Assembly: GCA_012026715.1 (NCBI GenBank)
Contig: VEPB01000335.1
Coordinates: 1 to 19,501, forward strand
From: Methylococcaceae bacterium
GTDB taxonomy: Bacteria > Pseudomonadota > Gammaproteobacteria > Methylococcales > Methylococcaceae
Reading direction: 5' to 3'
Length of the DNA stretch: 19,501 nt
The notes under the pieces are model-generated. The model was not told the origin of the DNA, ran no database searches, and saw only the letters and a program-made list of their open reading frames with translations. Shown here one piece after another: positions 1-6,551 of this stretch. Both the position numbers and the translations under genes were made by a program. The number at the start of each line of letters is the position of its first letter. Position 1 is the first letter of the stretch.

Positions 1-49
1 GAATCCAGTTACATGGACGTGAGACGCCCACGCCATCCGTGGCTTCTGG

Positions 50-72
50 ACCCCGGCAATCCCTGCCGGGGT
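50..72. repeat. Palindromic intergenic repeat (REP-like hairpin) near window edge
   Basis: A nine-base stem is formed by 50-58 and 64-72 around the loop ATCCC, with a core reading CCCCGGCA / TGCCGGGG. Bases 1-8 (GAATCCAG) and 46-49 (CTGG) look like inverted partners, so the hairpin is probably one end of a roughly 70-100 base dispersed repeat cut by the window edge. Short GC palindromes of this style are common between genes in REP-rich gammaproteobacteria. The dispersed nature is inference, because no second copy lies in the window. Confidence 0.55.
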
Positions 73-300
73 GACGCTTTTCCTTAACTTAACGGCATTG
101 CCTGCTCCCCTGGCATCCCCGAATTCTTTGCTCAATTGCGTCACCCTCACGGCTTTATGCCGTTTTCGAAATTGATGGTCCCGAAAGAGACAAACTTTGA
201 CAGGGACGGTTGACGACTCGACAAACGCGGGAATAACTTCTCGATCAATGGCAAATCCTGAAAACCGGGCCAGCGGCTTCACCTGATTTCAGATGCCGGC
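73..300. other. Intergenic stretch without a recognisable gene
   Basis: No convincing coding frame is seen on either strand. The only structure noted is a weak terminator-like hairpin at 149-163 (ACGGC, loop TTTAT, GCCGT) running into TTTT at 163-166. It could end transcription entering from the left, but the stem is only five pairs. Composition begins to turn A+T-richer here than in the conserved genes to the right. Confidence 0.4.
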
Positions 301-570
301 GTGGGTTCCATTCATCAACTGTATAGCGCACTTATTGGGGTTATAGGATCAGCTCGCATTGCGAAGCACGAGTATACGCCAGAGAACCTCGCGAATGATC
401 CGGTAATTATCGTCCACGAAATCTATACAGTCGGGCGTGAGGTATCGCAAAAGCCAGAGTACGACCTACCTAAAATTGGGACGGCAGGACGCAATAAGCA
501 GCAGCTACGTCGCTCGGTAAACTTCACATCTGGAGGAATACGCTTCACTAATCCGCCCTGCCCTTTTTGA
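301..570 (+). CDS. Doubtful hypothetical ORF, 89 aa
   Basis: An open frame of 89 codons begins at GTG 301, the only start after an in-frame TGA at 259-261. No Shine-Dalgarno sequence precedes it. The predicted protein has no motif, signal peptide or membrane segment that I recognise. Its A+T-richer composition matches the better supported gene at 654, so it may belong to the same imported island or be the eroded 3' part of an older gene. The missing ribosome binding site and weak start make non-coding sequence equally possible. Confidence 0.25.
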   Translation: MGSIHQLYSALIGVIGSARIAKHEYTPENLANDPVIIVHEIYTVGREVSQKPEYDLPKIGTAGRNKQQLRRSVNFTSGGIRFTNPPCPF

Positions 571-653
571 TTTTGAGACACCATACTCGGTTATTCGGAA
601 GCGTCTATCGTGTTATCGGGATTCTTCCCATGCAATTTACAAAGGAGATAGCG

Positions 654-1157
654 ATGTCAAATATTGTCGAGTTACACCAGTGCCCGCGCGAAAAACCGGA
701 GATCGCAGAGCTGCAAGATATTGAGGATGGGTTTCTCACCGGTCGATGCGCTGATTGTTGTGTAATTATTTTGCTTTATCAGGATTATAGGGACAGCAAG
801 TGGTCCGCAGGCAGAGGAGTGCATATCTACGGACCAATTTGGGGAGATGCTGTGTCTGTTATCCTCAGCAAATACGTGACTCTAGCGGGCAAACAACACT
901 GTGTCCCCATAGTTTCACATAACACGGATCGATTGATTATGTTGGCGAGAACGGATCATCATAAGGAATATATGAAACTTTTTATGCAGCAGATAAAACA
1001 ACTTGGCAAACAGAGGTTCCAAGGAAAGATTTACACTTTCCCTTATCCGTGTGCCATTGTGAAAAGAAATGGGGAGATTGAACAGGTTGGGATAACCATG
1101 TCGAAGCACATAGCTAAGAACGGGTATCTCGTCCGGAATCGAACATACTTCGAATAA
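654..1157 (+). CDS. Orphan hypothetical protein, 167 aa, in A+T-rich island
   Basis: The frame is open from 567, but the start chosen is ATG 654 because a near-perfect Shine-Dalgarno (AAAGGAGATA, 641-650) sits just upstream. None of the earlier in-frame codons has such a site. The product begins MSNIVELHQC, is probably soluble and cytoplasmic, and has an early cysteine cluster (GRCADCC, about residues 30-36). A basic C-terminal half follows, with Tyr, His and Lys-rich segments. I see no known family, transmembrane segment or signal peptide. Codon use is clearly A+T-richer than in phoR and later genes. With REP/RAYT remains directly downstream, this suggests horizontal acquisition. Its function is unknown; a cysteine-based metal site is only a possibility. 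Confidence 0.7.
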   Translation: MSNIVELHQCPREKPEIAELQDIEDGFLTGRCADCCVIILLYQDYRDSKWSAGRGVHIYGPIWGDAVSVILSKYVTLAGKQHCVPIVSHNTDRLIMLARTDHHKEYMKLFMQQIKQLGKQRFQGKIYTFPYPCAIVKRNGEIEQVGITMSKHIAKNGYLVRNRTYFE

Positions 1158-1184
1158 TAGTGTAACGGAGATTAGCCCGTGTAG

Positions 1185-1210
1185 GTCCGATTAGCGCAGC
1201 GTAATCGGAC
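1185..1210 (+). repeat. REP palindrome upstream of RAYT relic
   Basis: A perfect nine-base inverted repeat (GTCCGATTA at 1185-1193, TAATCGGAC at 1202-1210) encloses the loop GCGCAGCG. The tetranucleotide GTAG at 1181-1184 leads it. GTAG followed by an imperfect or perfect hairpin is the known arrangement of REP sequences recognised by their cognate REP-associated tyrosine transposases. This one lies about 43 bases before a RAYT-like start codon on the same strand, the usual place for a REP flanking its transposase. Confidence 0.75.
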
Positions 1211-1252
1211 GAATGTCACGCCTCTCATTCACCGATCACTTGGGAAACGGAA

Positions 1253-1325
1253 ATGCCCAACTACCGACGAGCGTTCACAACCAGCGAAACCTGGTTCTTC
1301 ACCTTCAAGCTTACCCAACGCCACA
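1253..1325 (+). pseudogene. 5' relic of REP-associated tyrosine transposase (RAYT, Y1 family)
   Basis: The first 24 codons from ATG 1253 encode MPNYRRAF followed by ETWFFTFKL and QRH, which matches the highly conserved N-terminus of RAYT/TnpA-REP transposases (MPNYRRAF...FFTVNLLERR as I recall it). After about 1325 the resemblance stops. The expected HUH metal-binding motif (a His-x-His such as the HLH seen in this family) and the C-terminal YNPVKHG-type segment are absent from the downstream translation, although the frame stays open to 1966. The gene is therefore a truncated, inactive remnant, and the rest of the open frame overlaps phoR and is not coding. Together with the REP copies at 1185-1210 and 1510-1536 this marks an old REP-mobilisation site between the A+T-rich island and phoR. 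Confidence 0.7.
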
Positions 1326-1718
1326 AAACCCATAAGGCGATTTCGCGAAGCAAACCGCCAACCGATGCGAAGCTATGTTCCGCTCGGTCACGCCAACTGC
1401 GGATTGCCGCTTCCCGTCGAATCCGGGAAAAATCGACGGAATCATCTTGCCGATTATTCATGCCTGAAAACTCGGCGCCGGGGTATCTCCTAACCGACGG
1501 GCTCTGGTTCCCGGATTCCGCTACGTTGCATCCGGGCTACGAACGCCAACCCACAGACCGCCAAATCAACCAACTGTCGCCGTCATCGCTCCGTAACACG
1601 AGGCCGTTAAACTGGGCCTTGGCCCGCCACGGCGGCGGACCCCATCGGCCGGAGCGGAACCACCGCCAGCACGGCTGGTTTACCATATCCCTTCCGGCAA
1701 CTTCCGACCCGAGACCGC
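1326..1718. other. Gene-free spacer between RAYT relic and phoR
   Basis: Apart from the REP hairpin at 1510-1536, I see no gene here on either strand. In particular there is no trace of the C-terminal winged-helix end of a PhoB response regulator, which would normally precede phoR. The promoter of phoR must lie in this stretch, but I cannot identify it confidently. Confidence 0.4.
1510..1536 (-). repeat. Second REP palindrome, inverted orientation
   Basis: CCCGGAT at 1510-1516 pairs with ATCCGGG at 1530-1536. Read on the minus strand the element begins GTAGCCCGGATGCAACGTAG, the familiar GTAG-headed REP form found in many proteobacteria. Its stem and loop differ from those of the REP at 1185-1210, so the two belong to different REP classes, and they face each other across the RAYT relic. 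Confidence 0.75.
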
Positions 1719-3005
1719 ATGCTCAGTCCCTGGCGCTCCGAATCCTATTGGCTGTTGTGGCTCACCTTCGTCGGATTGTTCGCCGGCAAGCTGACCGGCG
1801 GCTACCTGCCGGCCATTGGACTTTGCGTGCTGATCTACCTGGGACGCCATCTGGCTCAGATCAACCGGCTGCTTCTGTGGCTGCGGGGCGGCGGCAAGAT
1901 CCCCCAGGGGAGCGGCATCTGGGAAGAGATCAACTACCTGATCTATCGCCTCAGGCGCCGCAATAAGACCCGCAAGAAACGCCTGCTGCGCATGCTGGAA
2001 CGCTTCCGCACCGCCACCGCCGCCCTGCCCGACGCCACCGTGGTGCTGGGACCGCGCGACGAGATCGACTGGTTCAACGAGGCGGCCGGCTCGTTGCTGG
2101 GCCTGCGCAAGTCCGACCTGGGCCAGCAGGTGGGCAACCTGGTGCGTTACCCGCGCTTCGCCGACTTCCTGCGGTCGTCGGAATACCACAGCACCCTCAA
2201 CATGCCCTCGCCGGCCAACGAGAAAAACCAGCTGGAGATTCGCATCGTGCCCTATGGTGACGACCTGCGCCTGCTGATCGCCCAGGACGTGACCCAGTTG
2301 CGCTTCATGGAGCGGGTCCGCAGCGATTTCGTCGCGAATGTGTCCCATGAGTTGCGTACCCCCCTCACCGTCCTCAAGGGCTATCTGGAAACCCTTGGCG
2401 ACGAACACCCGCCACTGCCGGAGCGCTACGGCAAAATTTTCCGCCGCATGGAGGAACAGACCGAACGCATGCAAAACCTGGTGGACGGCCTGCTGTCGCT
2501 CACCCGGCTGGAGTCGGGCGGCGGCTCGCCCCAGCGGGAGGTTGATGTCGGCGCCTTGCTGCGGGCGATTTGCGAGGAATACGGCCTGATTTCTCCGACC
2601 CACGCGGAACTGGAACTCCGGCTGGAGGCGGCGGCGGGACTGATGGGGAGCGAGGCCGAATTGCGCAGCGCTTTCTCCAACCTGATCGGCAATGCCCTTA
2701 AGTACACTCCGGCGGAAGGCCGCATCACGGTTGGCTGGCGCGAACAGGATGGCGGGCTGGTGGCCGAGGTGGCCGACAACGGGCCGGGCATCGCCGAAGA
2801 ACATTTGCCGCGCCTGACGGAGCGCTTTTACCGGGTGGAGCCGGACGATGGCCGCCGCCGCGGCGGCGCCGGTTTGGGCCTGGCCATCGTCAAACACGTG
2901 CTGTCGCGCCACGACGCCGAGCTGAAAATCAGCAGTTCACCGGGGAAAGGCAGCCGCTTCAGCTGTCACTTCCCCGCCAAGCGGGTGGTCCAGCTACGCG
3001 TCTGA
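1719..3005 (+). CDS. phoR: Phosphate regulon sensor histidine kinase PhoR
   Basis: This membrane-bound sensor kinase is expected to autophosphorylate and transfer phosphate to PhoB when phosphate is scarce. The 428 aa product has two hydrophobic segments near residues 10-45 (PhoR-type N-terminal region without a large periplasmic loop), then a PAS-like domain at about 100-190. A HisKA domain follows, with the H-box FVANVSHELRTPL and phospho-acceptor His210. The HATPase domain shows an N-box (NLIGNALKYT), G1 (DNGPGI) and G2 (GAGLGLAIV). Length and order match E. coli PhoR. ATG 1719 is used although its ribosome binding site is weak. phoB is not upstream, where the RAYT/REP debris lies, so the partner is either unlinked or displaced. 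A PstS-like gene two genes downstream agrees with a phosphate role. Confidence 0.9.
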   Translation: MLSPWRSESYWLLWLTFVGLFAGKLTGGYLPAIGLCVLIYLGRHLAQINRLLLWLRGGGKIPQGSGIWEEINYLIYRLRRRNKTRKKRLLRMLERFRTATAALPDATVVLGPRDEIDWFNEAAGSLLGLRKSDLGQQVGNLVRYPRFADFLRSSEYHSTLNMPSPANEKNQLEIRIVPYGDDLRLLIAQDVTQLRFMERVRSDFVANVSHELRTPLTVLKGYLETLGDEHPPLPERYGKIFRRMEEQTERMQNLVDGLLSLTRLESGGGSPQREVDVGALLRAICEEYGLISPTHAELELRLEAAAGLMGSEAELRSAFSNLIGNALKYTPAEGRITVGWREQDGGLVAEVADNGPGIAEEHLPRLTERFYRVEPDDGRRRGGAGLGLAIVKHVLSRHDAELKISSSPGKGSRFSCHFPAKRVVQLRV

Positions 3006-3051
3006 CCGGGTCGAAAAACCGCGGCATATACAGTATTTCCGGGCCTGAAGT

Positions 3052-3080
3052 TTGATTTATGTCGAAACTGCTCTTATCAT
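3052..3080 (+). promoter_or_regulatory. Sigma-70-like promoter of the OmpA-family gene
   Basis: TTGATT at 3052-3057 and TATCAT at 3075-3080 are separated by exactly 17 bases, close to the TTGACA/TATAAT consensus. Transcription would start near 3087, leaving about 50 bases of leader before ATG 3137. An imperfect inverted repeat, TTGTCAA-A-TTGACCA (3089-3103), lies immediately downstream of the predicted start site and could be an operator. It does not resemble a direct-repeat Pho box. Confidence 0.55.
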
Positions 3081-3136
3081 GGAGCCTGTTGTCAAATTGA
3101 CCAAAGTTGTTGTTCCTTAGCTACACGGAGACCGCT

Positions 3137-4168
3137 ATGATGAAAAAATCCTTGTTGGCCATCGGCCTCACCGGCGCCATGACCGCCGCCGCACAAGCTG
3201 GCGACTTCAACGACGATCGGTTTTACGCGGCTCCCTTCGCCAGCTACATCCACACCGGCGGCGATCGTGACGCCAAGGACGGCTGGGGTGGAGGCCTCGG
3301 CGTCGGCAAGATCATCAATGAATTCTTCAATGTCGAACTGCGCGGCTTCTACCAAAGCTTCGGCGGATACCCGGGCGGCGGGCGCGGGGATTTGACCGGT
3401 GGCTCGGCAGACCTGCAGTTCTTCCTGATGCGTGGCACCTTCTCGCCTTACACCGTTCTGGGCCTGGGTGGCATGAACACCAGCGTGCCCGGCCACAGCG
3501 GTGCCACCTTCATCGGCGAAGCCGGCGTCGGTTTCACCTATGAGTTGCTGGACAACCTGCTGCTGCGCAGCGACGTGCGCTACCGCTACAACTACGACAC
3601 CAGTTCATTGCCCAACGAAGACCAATACCATGACATGGTGGTCAACGCCGGCTTCGTGATTCCCTTCGGCGCCAAACCGGGCGCCAAGACCGAAACACCA
3701 CCGCCCGCTCCCGCCGCCAAACTGGAATGCGCCGGGCGCGATACCGACGGCGACGGCGTCAACGATTGCGACGATCGCTGCCCCGGCACCCTCAAGGGCA
3801 CCAAGGTGGACGAAACCGGTTGCCCGATCCGCATCGAACTGCGCGGCGTCAACTTCAAGTACGACTCGGCCGAGCTGACCGAAGGCGCCAAGGGCATCCT
3901 GGACGGCGTGTCGGAGACTCTGATCAACTACCCGCAGAAGAAGGATATCGAAGTCCAGGGCCACACCAGCAGCGAGGGCACCGCCAAGTACAACCTCAGG
4001 CTGTCGGAACGCCGCTCGGCTTCGGTGGTGTCTTACCTGAAGCAGAAGGGCGTCAGCAATCGCCTGATCGCCAAGGGTTACGGCGAGGACTATCCGGTGG
4101 CCGACAATTCGAACGAGGAAGGACGCTCCAAGAACCGCCGCGTCGAGCTGATCTGGATGAGCGAATAA
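3137..4168 (+). CDS. OmpA-family outer-membrane protein with TSP3-like calcium-binding linker
   Basis: This outer-membrane beta-barrel protein is predicted to anchor the envelope to peptidoglycan. ATG 3137 (or 3140) is chosen over 3107 because ACGGAG (3125-3130) fits as a ribosome binding site and MMKKSLLAIG begins a clear signal peptide cleaved after AQA (about residue 21). Residues 22-178 look like an eight-stranded OmpA-type barrel rich in Gly and aromatic residues. A Pro/Ala linker follows, then an acidic thrombospondin type-3-like motif (DTDGDGVNDCDDRCP, about 202-216) with Cys residues, and the OmpA C-terminal domain (about 236-343) containing VQGHTSSEG, NLRLSERR and GRSKNRRVEL. Family knowledge assigns meso-diaminopimelate binding to this domain. 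It has its own promoter and is followed by a strong hairpin. Confidence 0.9.
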   Translation: MMKKSLLAIGLTGAMTAAAQAGDFNDDRFYAAPFASYIHTGGDRDAKDGWGGGLGVGKIINEFFNVELRGFYQSFGGYPGGGRGDLTGGSADLQFFLMRGTFSPYTVLGLGGMNTSVPGHSGATFIGEAGVGFTYELLDNLLLRSDVRYRYNYDTSSLPNEDQYHDMVVNAGFVIPFGAKPGAKTETPPPAPAAKLECAGRDTDGDGVNDCDDRCPGTLKGTKVDETGCPIRIELRGVNFKYDSAELTEGAKGILDGVSETLINYPQKKDIEVQGHTSSEGTAKYNLRLSERRSASVVSYLKQKGVSNRLIAKGYGEDYPVADNSNEEGRSKNRRVELIWMSE

Positions 4169-4192
4169 GCTCGCCCAACCCAGGAGTTACCC

Positions 4193-4220
4193 GTCAAACC
4201 CGCCCTCTGGCGGGTTTGAC
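4193..4220 (+). terminator. Strong hairpin, probable terminator after the OmpA-family gene
   Basis: A perfect 12-base stem (GTCAAACCCGCC at 4193-4204, GGCGGGTTTGAC at 4209-4220) has a four-base loop CTCT. The following GTTTCTG is only weakly T-rich, so termination may be partial. It starts 25 bases after the OmpA-family stop and ends 36 bases before the next start codon, leaving little room for a separate promoter. It may therefore act as an attenuator or an mRNA-stabilising stem. Confidence 0.7.
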
Positions 4221-4256
4221 GTTTCTGCATCCACGCAACAACCCCGCGAAACCGCC

Positions 4257-5399
4257 GTGAAATCCAGCTTCTCCCATTTTTCCGCCGCGGCCCTGGTCGT
4301 GTTCAGCAGTGCCGCCACCGCCGAATTCAGCCGCAACTACATCGCCATCGTCGGATCTTCCACCTTGCAGCCGCTGTCGGCGGCGGTGGCGGAACAAATC
4401 GCCAAATCGAAAAAGGTCAAACCGCCCAAGATCGAATCGACCGGCACCAACGGCGGCTTCACCTTGTTCTGCGAAGGCGAGGGTTCGGCCTATCCGGACA
4501 TCGTCAATGCCGCGCGGCCGATGCACCAGCGCGAACTGGACAACTGCCGCAACGCCGGCGTCAATGACGTCGTGGAAATCAAGGTCGGCTACGGCGGGCC
4601 GGTGCTGGTGCAGGCCAGCAAGGCCACCCCGTTGTCCCTGAGCCGGCACGACCTCTACCTGGCATTAGCCGAGCAGCTTCCCGACCCGAGCTGCGCTCCC
4701 GGCTGCGAGAAACTCATCAACAACCCCAACCAGCGCTGGAAGCAGATCAACCCGACCTTGCCCGACACCCCGATCGAAGTCATGGGTCCGCCGGCCAGCT
4801 CCGGACTAAGCGAGGCCTTGGCCGAAGCGGTGCTGGAAACCGGTTGCGACAGCGTTCCCTGGCTGGCCGCCCACAAGGCCCGCAACGACGGCGTGTACAA
4901 GAAGGCCTGCCATAGCATCCGCAAGGACGCGGCCTACACCGAAGAAACCGGAGAAACCGTATTGTCACGGATCGGCTCCGAACCGGACCGCCTGGGCATC
5001 GTCAGTTTCGCCAATTTCAGCGGCGGCCGCAGCGGTCTGCGCAGCGTGGCGGTGGAAGGCGTCGCGCCGGACGATGACAGCCTGGCCAGCCGACGCTATC
5101 CGCTGACCACGCCGGTGCTGTTTTACGTGAAGCGCGCCCACGCCGACAGCATCCCCGGACTCAAGACCTATCTGACGGAATTTACCGGCGACAAGGCCTG
5201 GGGCGCCAAAGGCTATCTGGCCAAGAAGGGATTGGTTCCAATGCCGGCCGGAGAACGGGAGACTTACACCCGCATCGCCCGCGACCTGACGGTGATGACT
5301 GCCGCCGGCCAGGCTCCCGCCCCCGCGATCGTGGCTGAGGCTAAGCCGGAACCGGCTCCGAAGCCGCAGTCCACGAAGAAGCACGGCAAACACAAATAG
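4257..5399 (+). CDS. PstS-like periplasmic phosphate-binding protein
   Basis: This is a solute-binding protein of the PstS class, expected to capture inorganic phosphate in the periplasm. The start is GTG 4257 (read as Met), which gives a signal peptide MKSSFSHFSAAALVVFSSAATA cleaved before EFSRN. No strong ribosome binding site is visible. Ligand-binding-type motifs include IVGSSTLQPLS (the PstS G-[SA]-[GS]-[ST]-T element near the mature N-terminus), ESTGTNGGF, and a later PPASSGLSEALAEA segment. The length, 380 aa, is typical. A Pro/Ala/Lys-rich tail of about 30 residues (KPEPAPKPQ to the terminal KHGKHK) is unusual for PstS and may be a cell-wall or surface contact region. No pstCAB genes follow, since the next gene is on the opposite strand. 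It could serve as a stand-alone or paralogous binding protein rather than the main transporter component. Confidence 0.85.
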   Translation: MKSSFSHFSAAALVVFSSAATAEFSRNYIAIVGSSTLQPLSAAVAEQIAKSKKVKPPKIESTGTNGGFTLFCEGEGSAYPDIVNAARPMHQRELDNCRNAGVNDVVEIKVGYGGPVLVQASKATPLSLSRHDLYLALAEQLPDPSCAPGCEKLINNPNQRWKQINPTLPDTPIEVMGPPASSGLSEALAEAVLETGCDSVPWLAAHKARNDGVYKKACHSIRKDAAYTEETGETVLSRIGSEPDRLGIVSFANFSGGRSGLRSVAVEGVAPDDDSLASRRYPLTTPVLFYVKRAHADSIPGLKTYLTEFTGDKAWGAKGYLAKKGLVPMPAGERETYTRIARDLTVMTAAGQAPAPAIVAEAKPEPAPKPQSTKKHGKHK

Positions 5400-5489
5400 A
5401 ACGGAAAGCCCGGCCGGAAGCAGGCGGCTGAAGGAGCATGAGCGCCAAACCGATCGGGAACGGGGGACGGCGAGTCGAACCGGCCCCAA

Positions 5490-6284
5490 CTACGGGGACG
5501 GCTCACCGGAAGAGCCGTGGTTCCGGAAATGGCGCAGCCAATACCACCAGCGTCCGGTCATCTCATGCAGCGCCAGATGGGTCCGCAGCAGCGCGGAAGC
5601 GCTCGGCAGCCATCCCAACACCCCTGCCTCGTAAGCGCTCTTGGAGGTAAAGCCGGTGGGCGCCGGAACCACTTTGAGGCCGGCTTGCTCGAACGCTTCG
5701 GCGGCGCGTGGCATCGCCCAGGCATGCGTCACCAGCATGATTTCGCCGACGCCGACACCCTTGAGCACTCGGGCGGAAAAGAGGGCGTTTTCATAGGTGG
5801 TCTTGCTCTCGCCTTCCTCCCAACGCACCTCGGCGCCGAATTCCTTCTCCAACGCCTGCCGCATCAGCGCCGCCTCGGGCTTGGTTTCCCCCAGCACCGC
5901 GCCGCCACTCACCAGAATCGGCAGGTGGGTGCGCTTCTGCAACCACGCGGCATAGCGCAACCGTTCGAGCCCAAGACCACGCAAAGTGTCGCCGGAATAT
6001 TCCGGGGCCCCGGCATAGCGATCGGCGCCCAGCACCACGATGGCTTCGGCGCTACTCTGATCCGGACCGAGGGTAACGGGCGGATAGACTTCCAGCCGGC
6101 TCCGCAGCCACAGTGCAGTCATCGGGATGGACGCCACGTACAAACTCAAGAAACCCAGGGCAAACAGCACAACGCGGCCCCGCTCGTTGGGACAGAGATA
6201 GCCCAGGCCCAGCAAGGTGAAAGACAACCCTGGCGGCAGCAATAACGCGTGGAGCAGCGCAGCGATGTATGCGTCGTTTGTCAT
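5490..6284 (-). CDS. YdcF/ElyC family (DUF218) membrane protein
   Basis: The 264 aa product belongs to the YdcF/SanA/ElyC superfamily. ElyC is implicated in envelope and peptidoglycan-precursor homeostasis, but the reaction is not firmly known. Start ATG 6284 (MTNDAYIAALLH) is chosen because it opens directly into two N-terminal hydrophobic helices (about residues 5-60), and AGGAATCGAGAAG precedes it. The upstream in-frame extension to 6467 is non-hydrophobic and low-quality. The soluble domain begins EAIVVLGADRY and has ILVSGGAVLG, ESKTTYENALFSA and LVTHAWAMPRAAEAF, the conserved acidic/Asn/His residues of the DUF218 fold. It converges with the PstS-like gene and lies 267 bases downstream of the glycosylase, so it probably has its own promoter. 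Confidence 0.85.
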   Translation of the reverse strand: MTNDAYIAALLHALLLPPGLSFTLLGLGYLCPNERGRVVLFALGFLSLYVASIPMTALWLRSRLEVYPPVTLGPDQSSAEAIVVLGADRYAGAPEYSGDTLRGLGLERLRYAAWLQKRTHLPILVSGGAVLGETKPEAALMRQALEKEFGAEVRWEEGESKTTYENALFSARVLKGVGVGEIMLVTHAWAMPRAAEAFEQAGLKVVPAPTGFTSKSAYEAGVLGWLPSASALLRTHLALHEMTGRWWYWLRHFRNHGSSGEPSP

Positions 6285-6357
6285 TCTTCTCGATTCCTCG
6301 GACGGCGGCTGGGAGCTCCCTCCGCGTACCGCAAGCGCCCAACATTGGGTAACGCCG

Positions 6358-6379
6358 GCCGATCGCTCTCCCGATCGGC
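6358..6379. other. Hairpin between the glycosylase gene and the YdcF-family gene
   Basis: GCCGATCG at 6358-6365 pairs perfectly with CGATCGGC at 6372-6379 around the loop CTCTCC. No T-run follows on either strand, so it is not a classical intrinsic terminator. It could be an mRNA 3'-end stem for the moaC operon or an operator for the YdcF-family gene. Function is not established by sequence. Confidence 0.35.
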
Positions 6380-6403
6380 ATCCATCACCGGAGACAAGGC
6401 TCC

Positions 6404-6544
6404 TCAGGAAACCGTCACCGACCACACATTCGGCCGGCACATCACACGGCTGATCTCGCGCAGCCACGGCGCGGACACCCAGTGAGACCCGCCGAAAAGG
6501 CTGAGTTTAGCCGCTTCGGTGCCCGCCTGGAAATTTTCCGTCAT
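6404..6544 (-). CDS. Possible small protein, 46 aa, downstream of tag
   Basis: A short frame starts at ATG 6544, seven bases after the stop of the glycosylase gene. It encodes a peptide beginning MTENFQAGTEAAK and ending in a segment with two Trp and one Cys (HWVSAPWLREISR, then MCRPNVWSV). Spacing and amino-acid make-up would suit a fifth member of the moaC operon. No clear Shine-Dalgarno is present and I recognise no family, so this is a candidate only. The alternative is untranslated 3' sequence. Confidence 0.3.
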   Translation of the reverse strand: MTENFQAGTEAAKLSLFGGSHWVSAPWLREISRVMCRPNVWSVTVS

Positions 6545-6551
6545 GGAACGG

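Noticed and set aside
1326..1966. Continuation of the RAYT-like reading frame into phoR
   Set aside because: Similarity to RAYT ends after about 24 codons. The rest is low-complexity Arg/Pro/Ser sequence and overlaps the PhoR frame.
1680..2912. 410-codon open frame on the minus strand opposite phoR
   Set aside because: It is the complement of the clear histidine kinase frame. The Ala/Gln/Val-rich composition and absence of any domain mark it as an artefact of high GC.
3084..3110. Pho box upstream of the OmpA-family gene
   Set aside because: CTGTTGTCAA resembles half a Pho box, but there is no second CTGTCAT-like heptamer at the 11-base period. An inverted repeat fits better.
5400..5489. Terminator between the convergent PstS-like and YdcF-family genes
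   Set aside because: Only short imperfect GC stems without T-runs were seen, so none could be supported.
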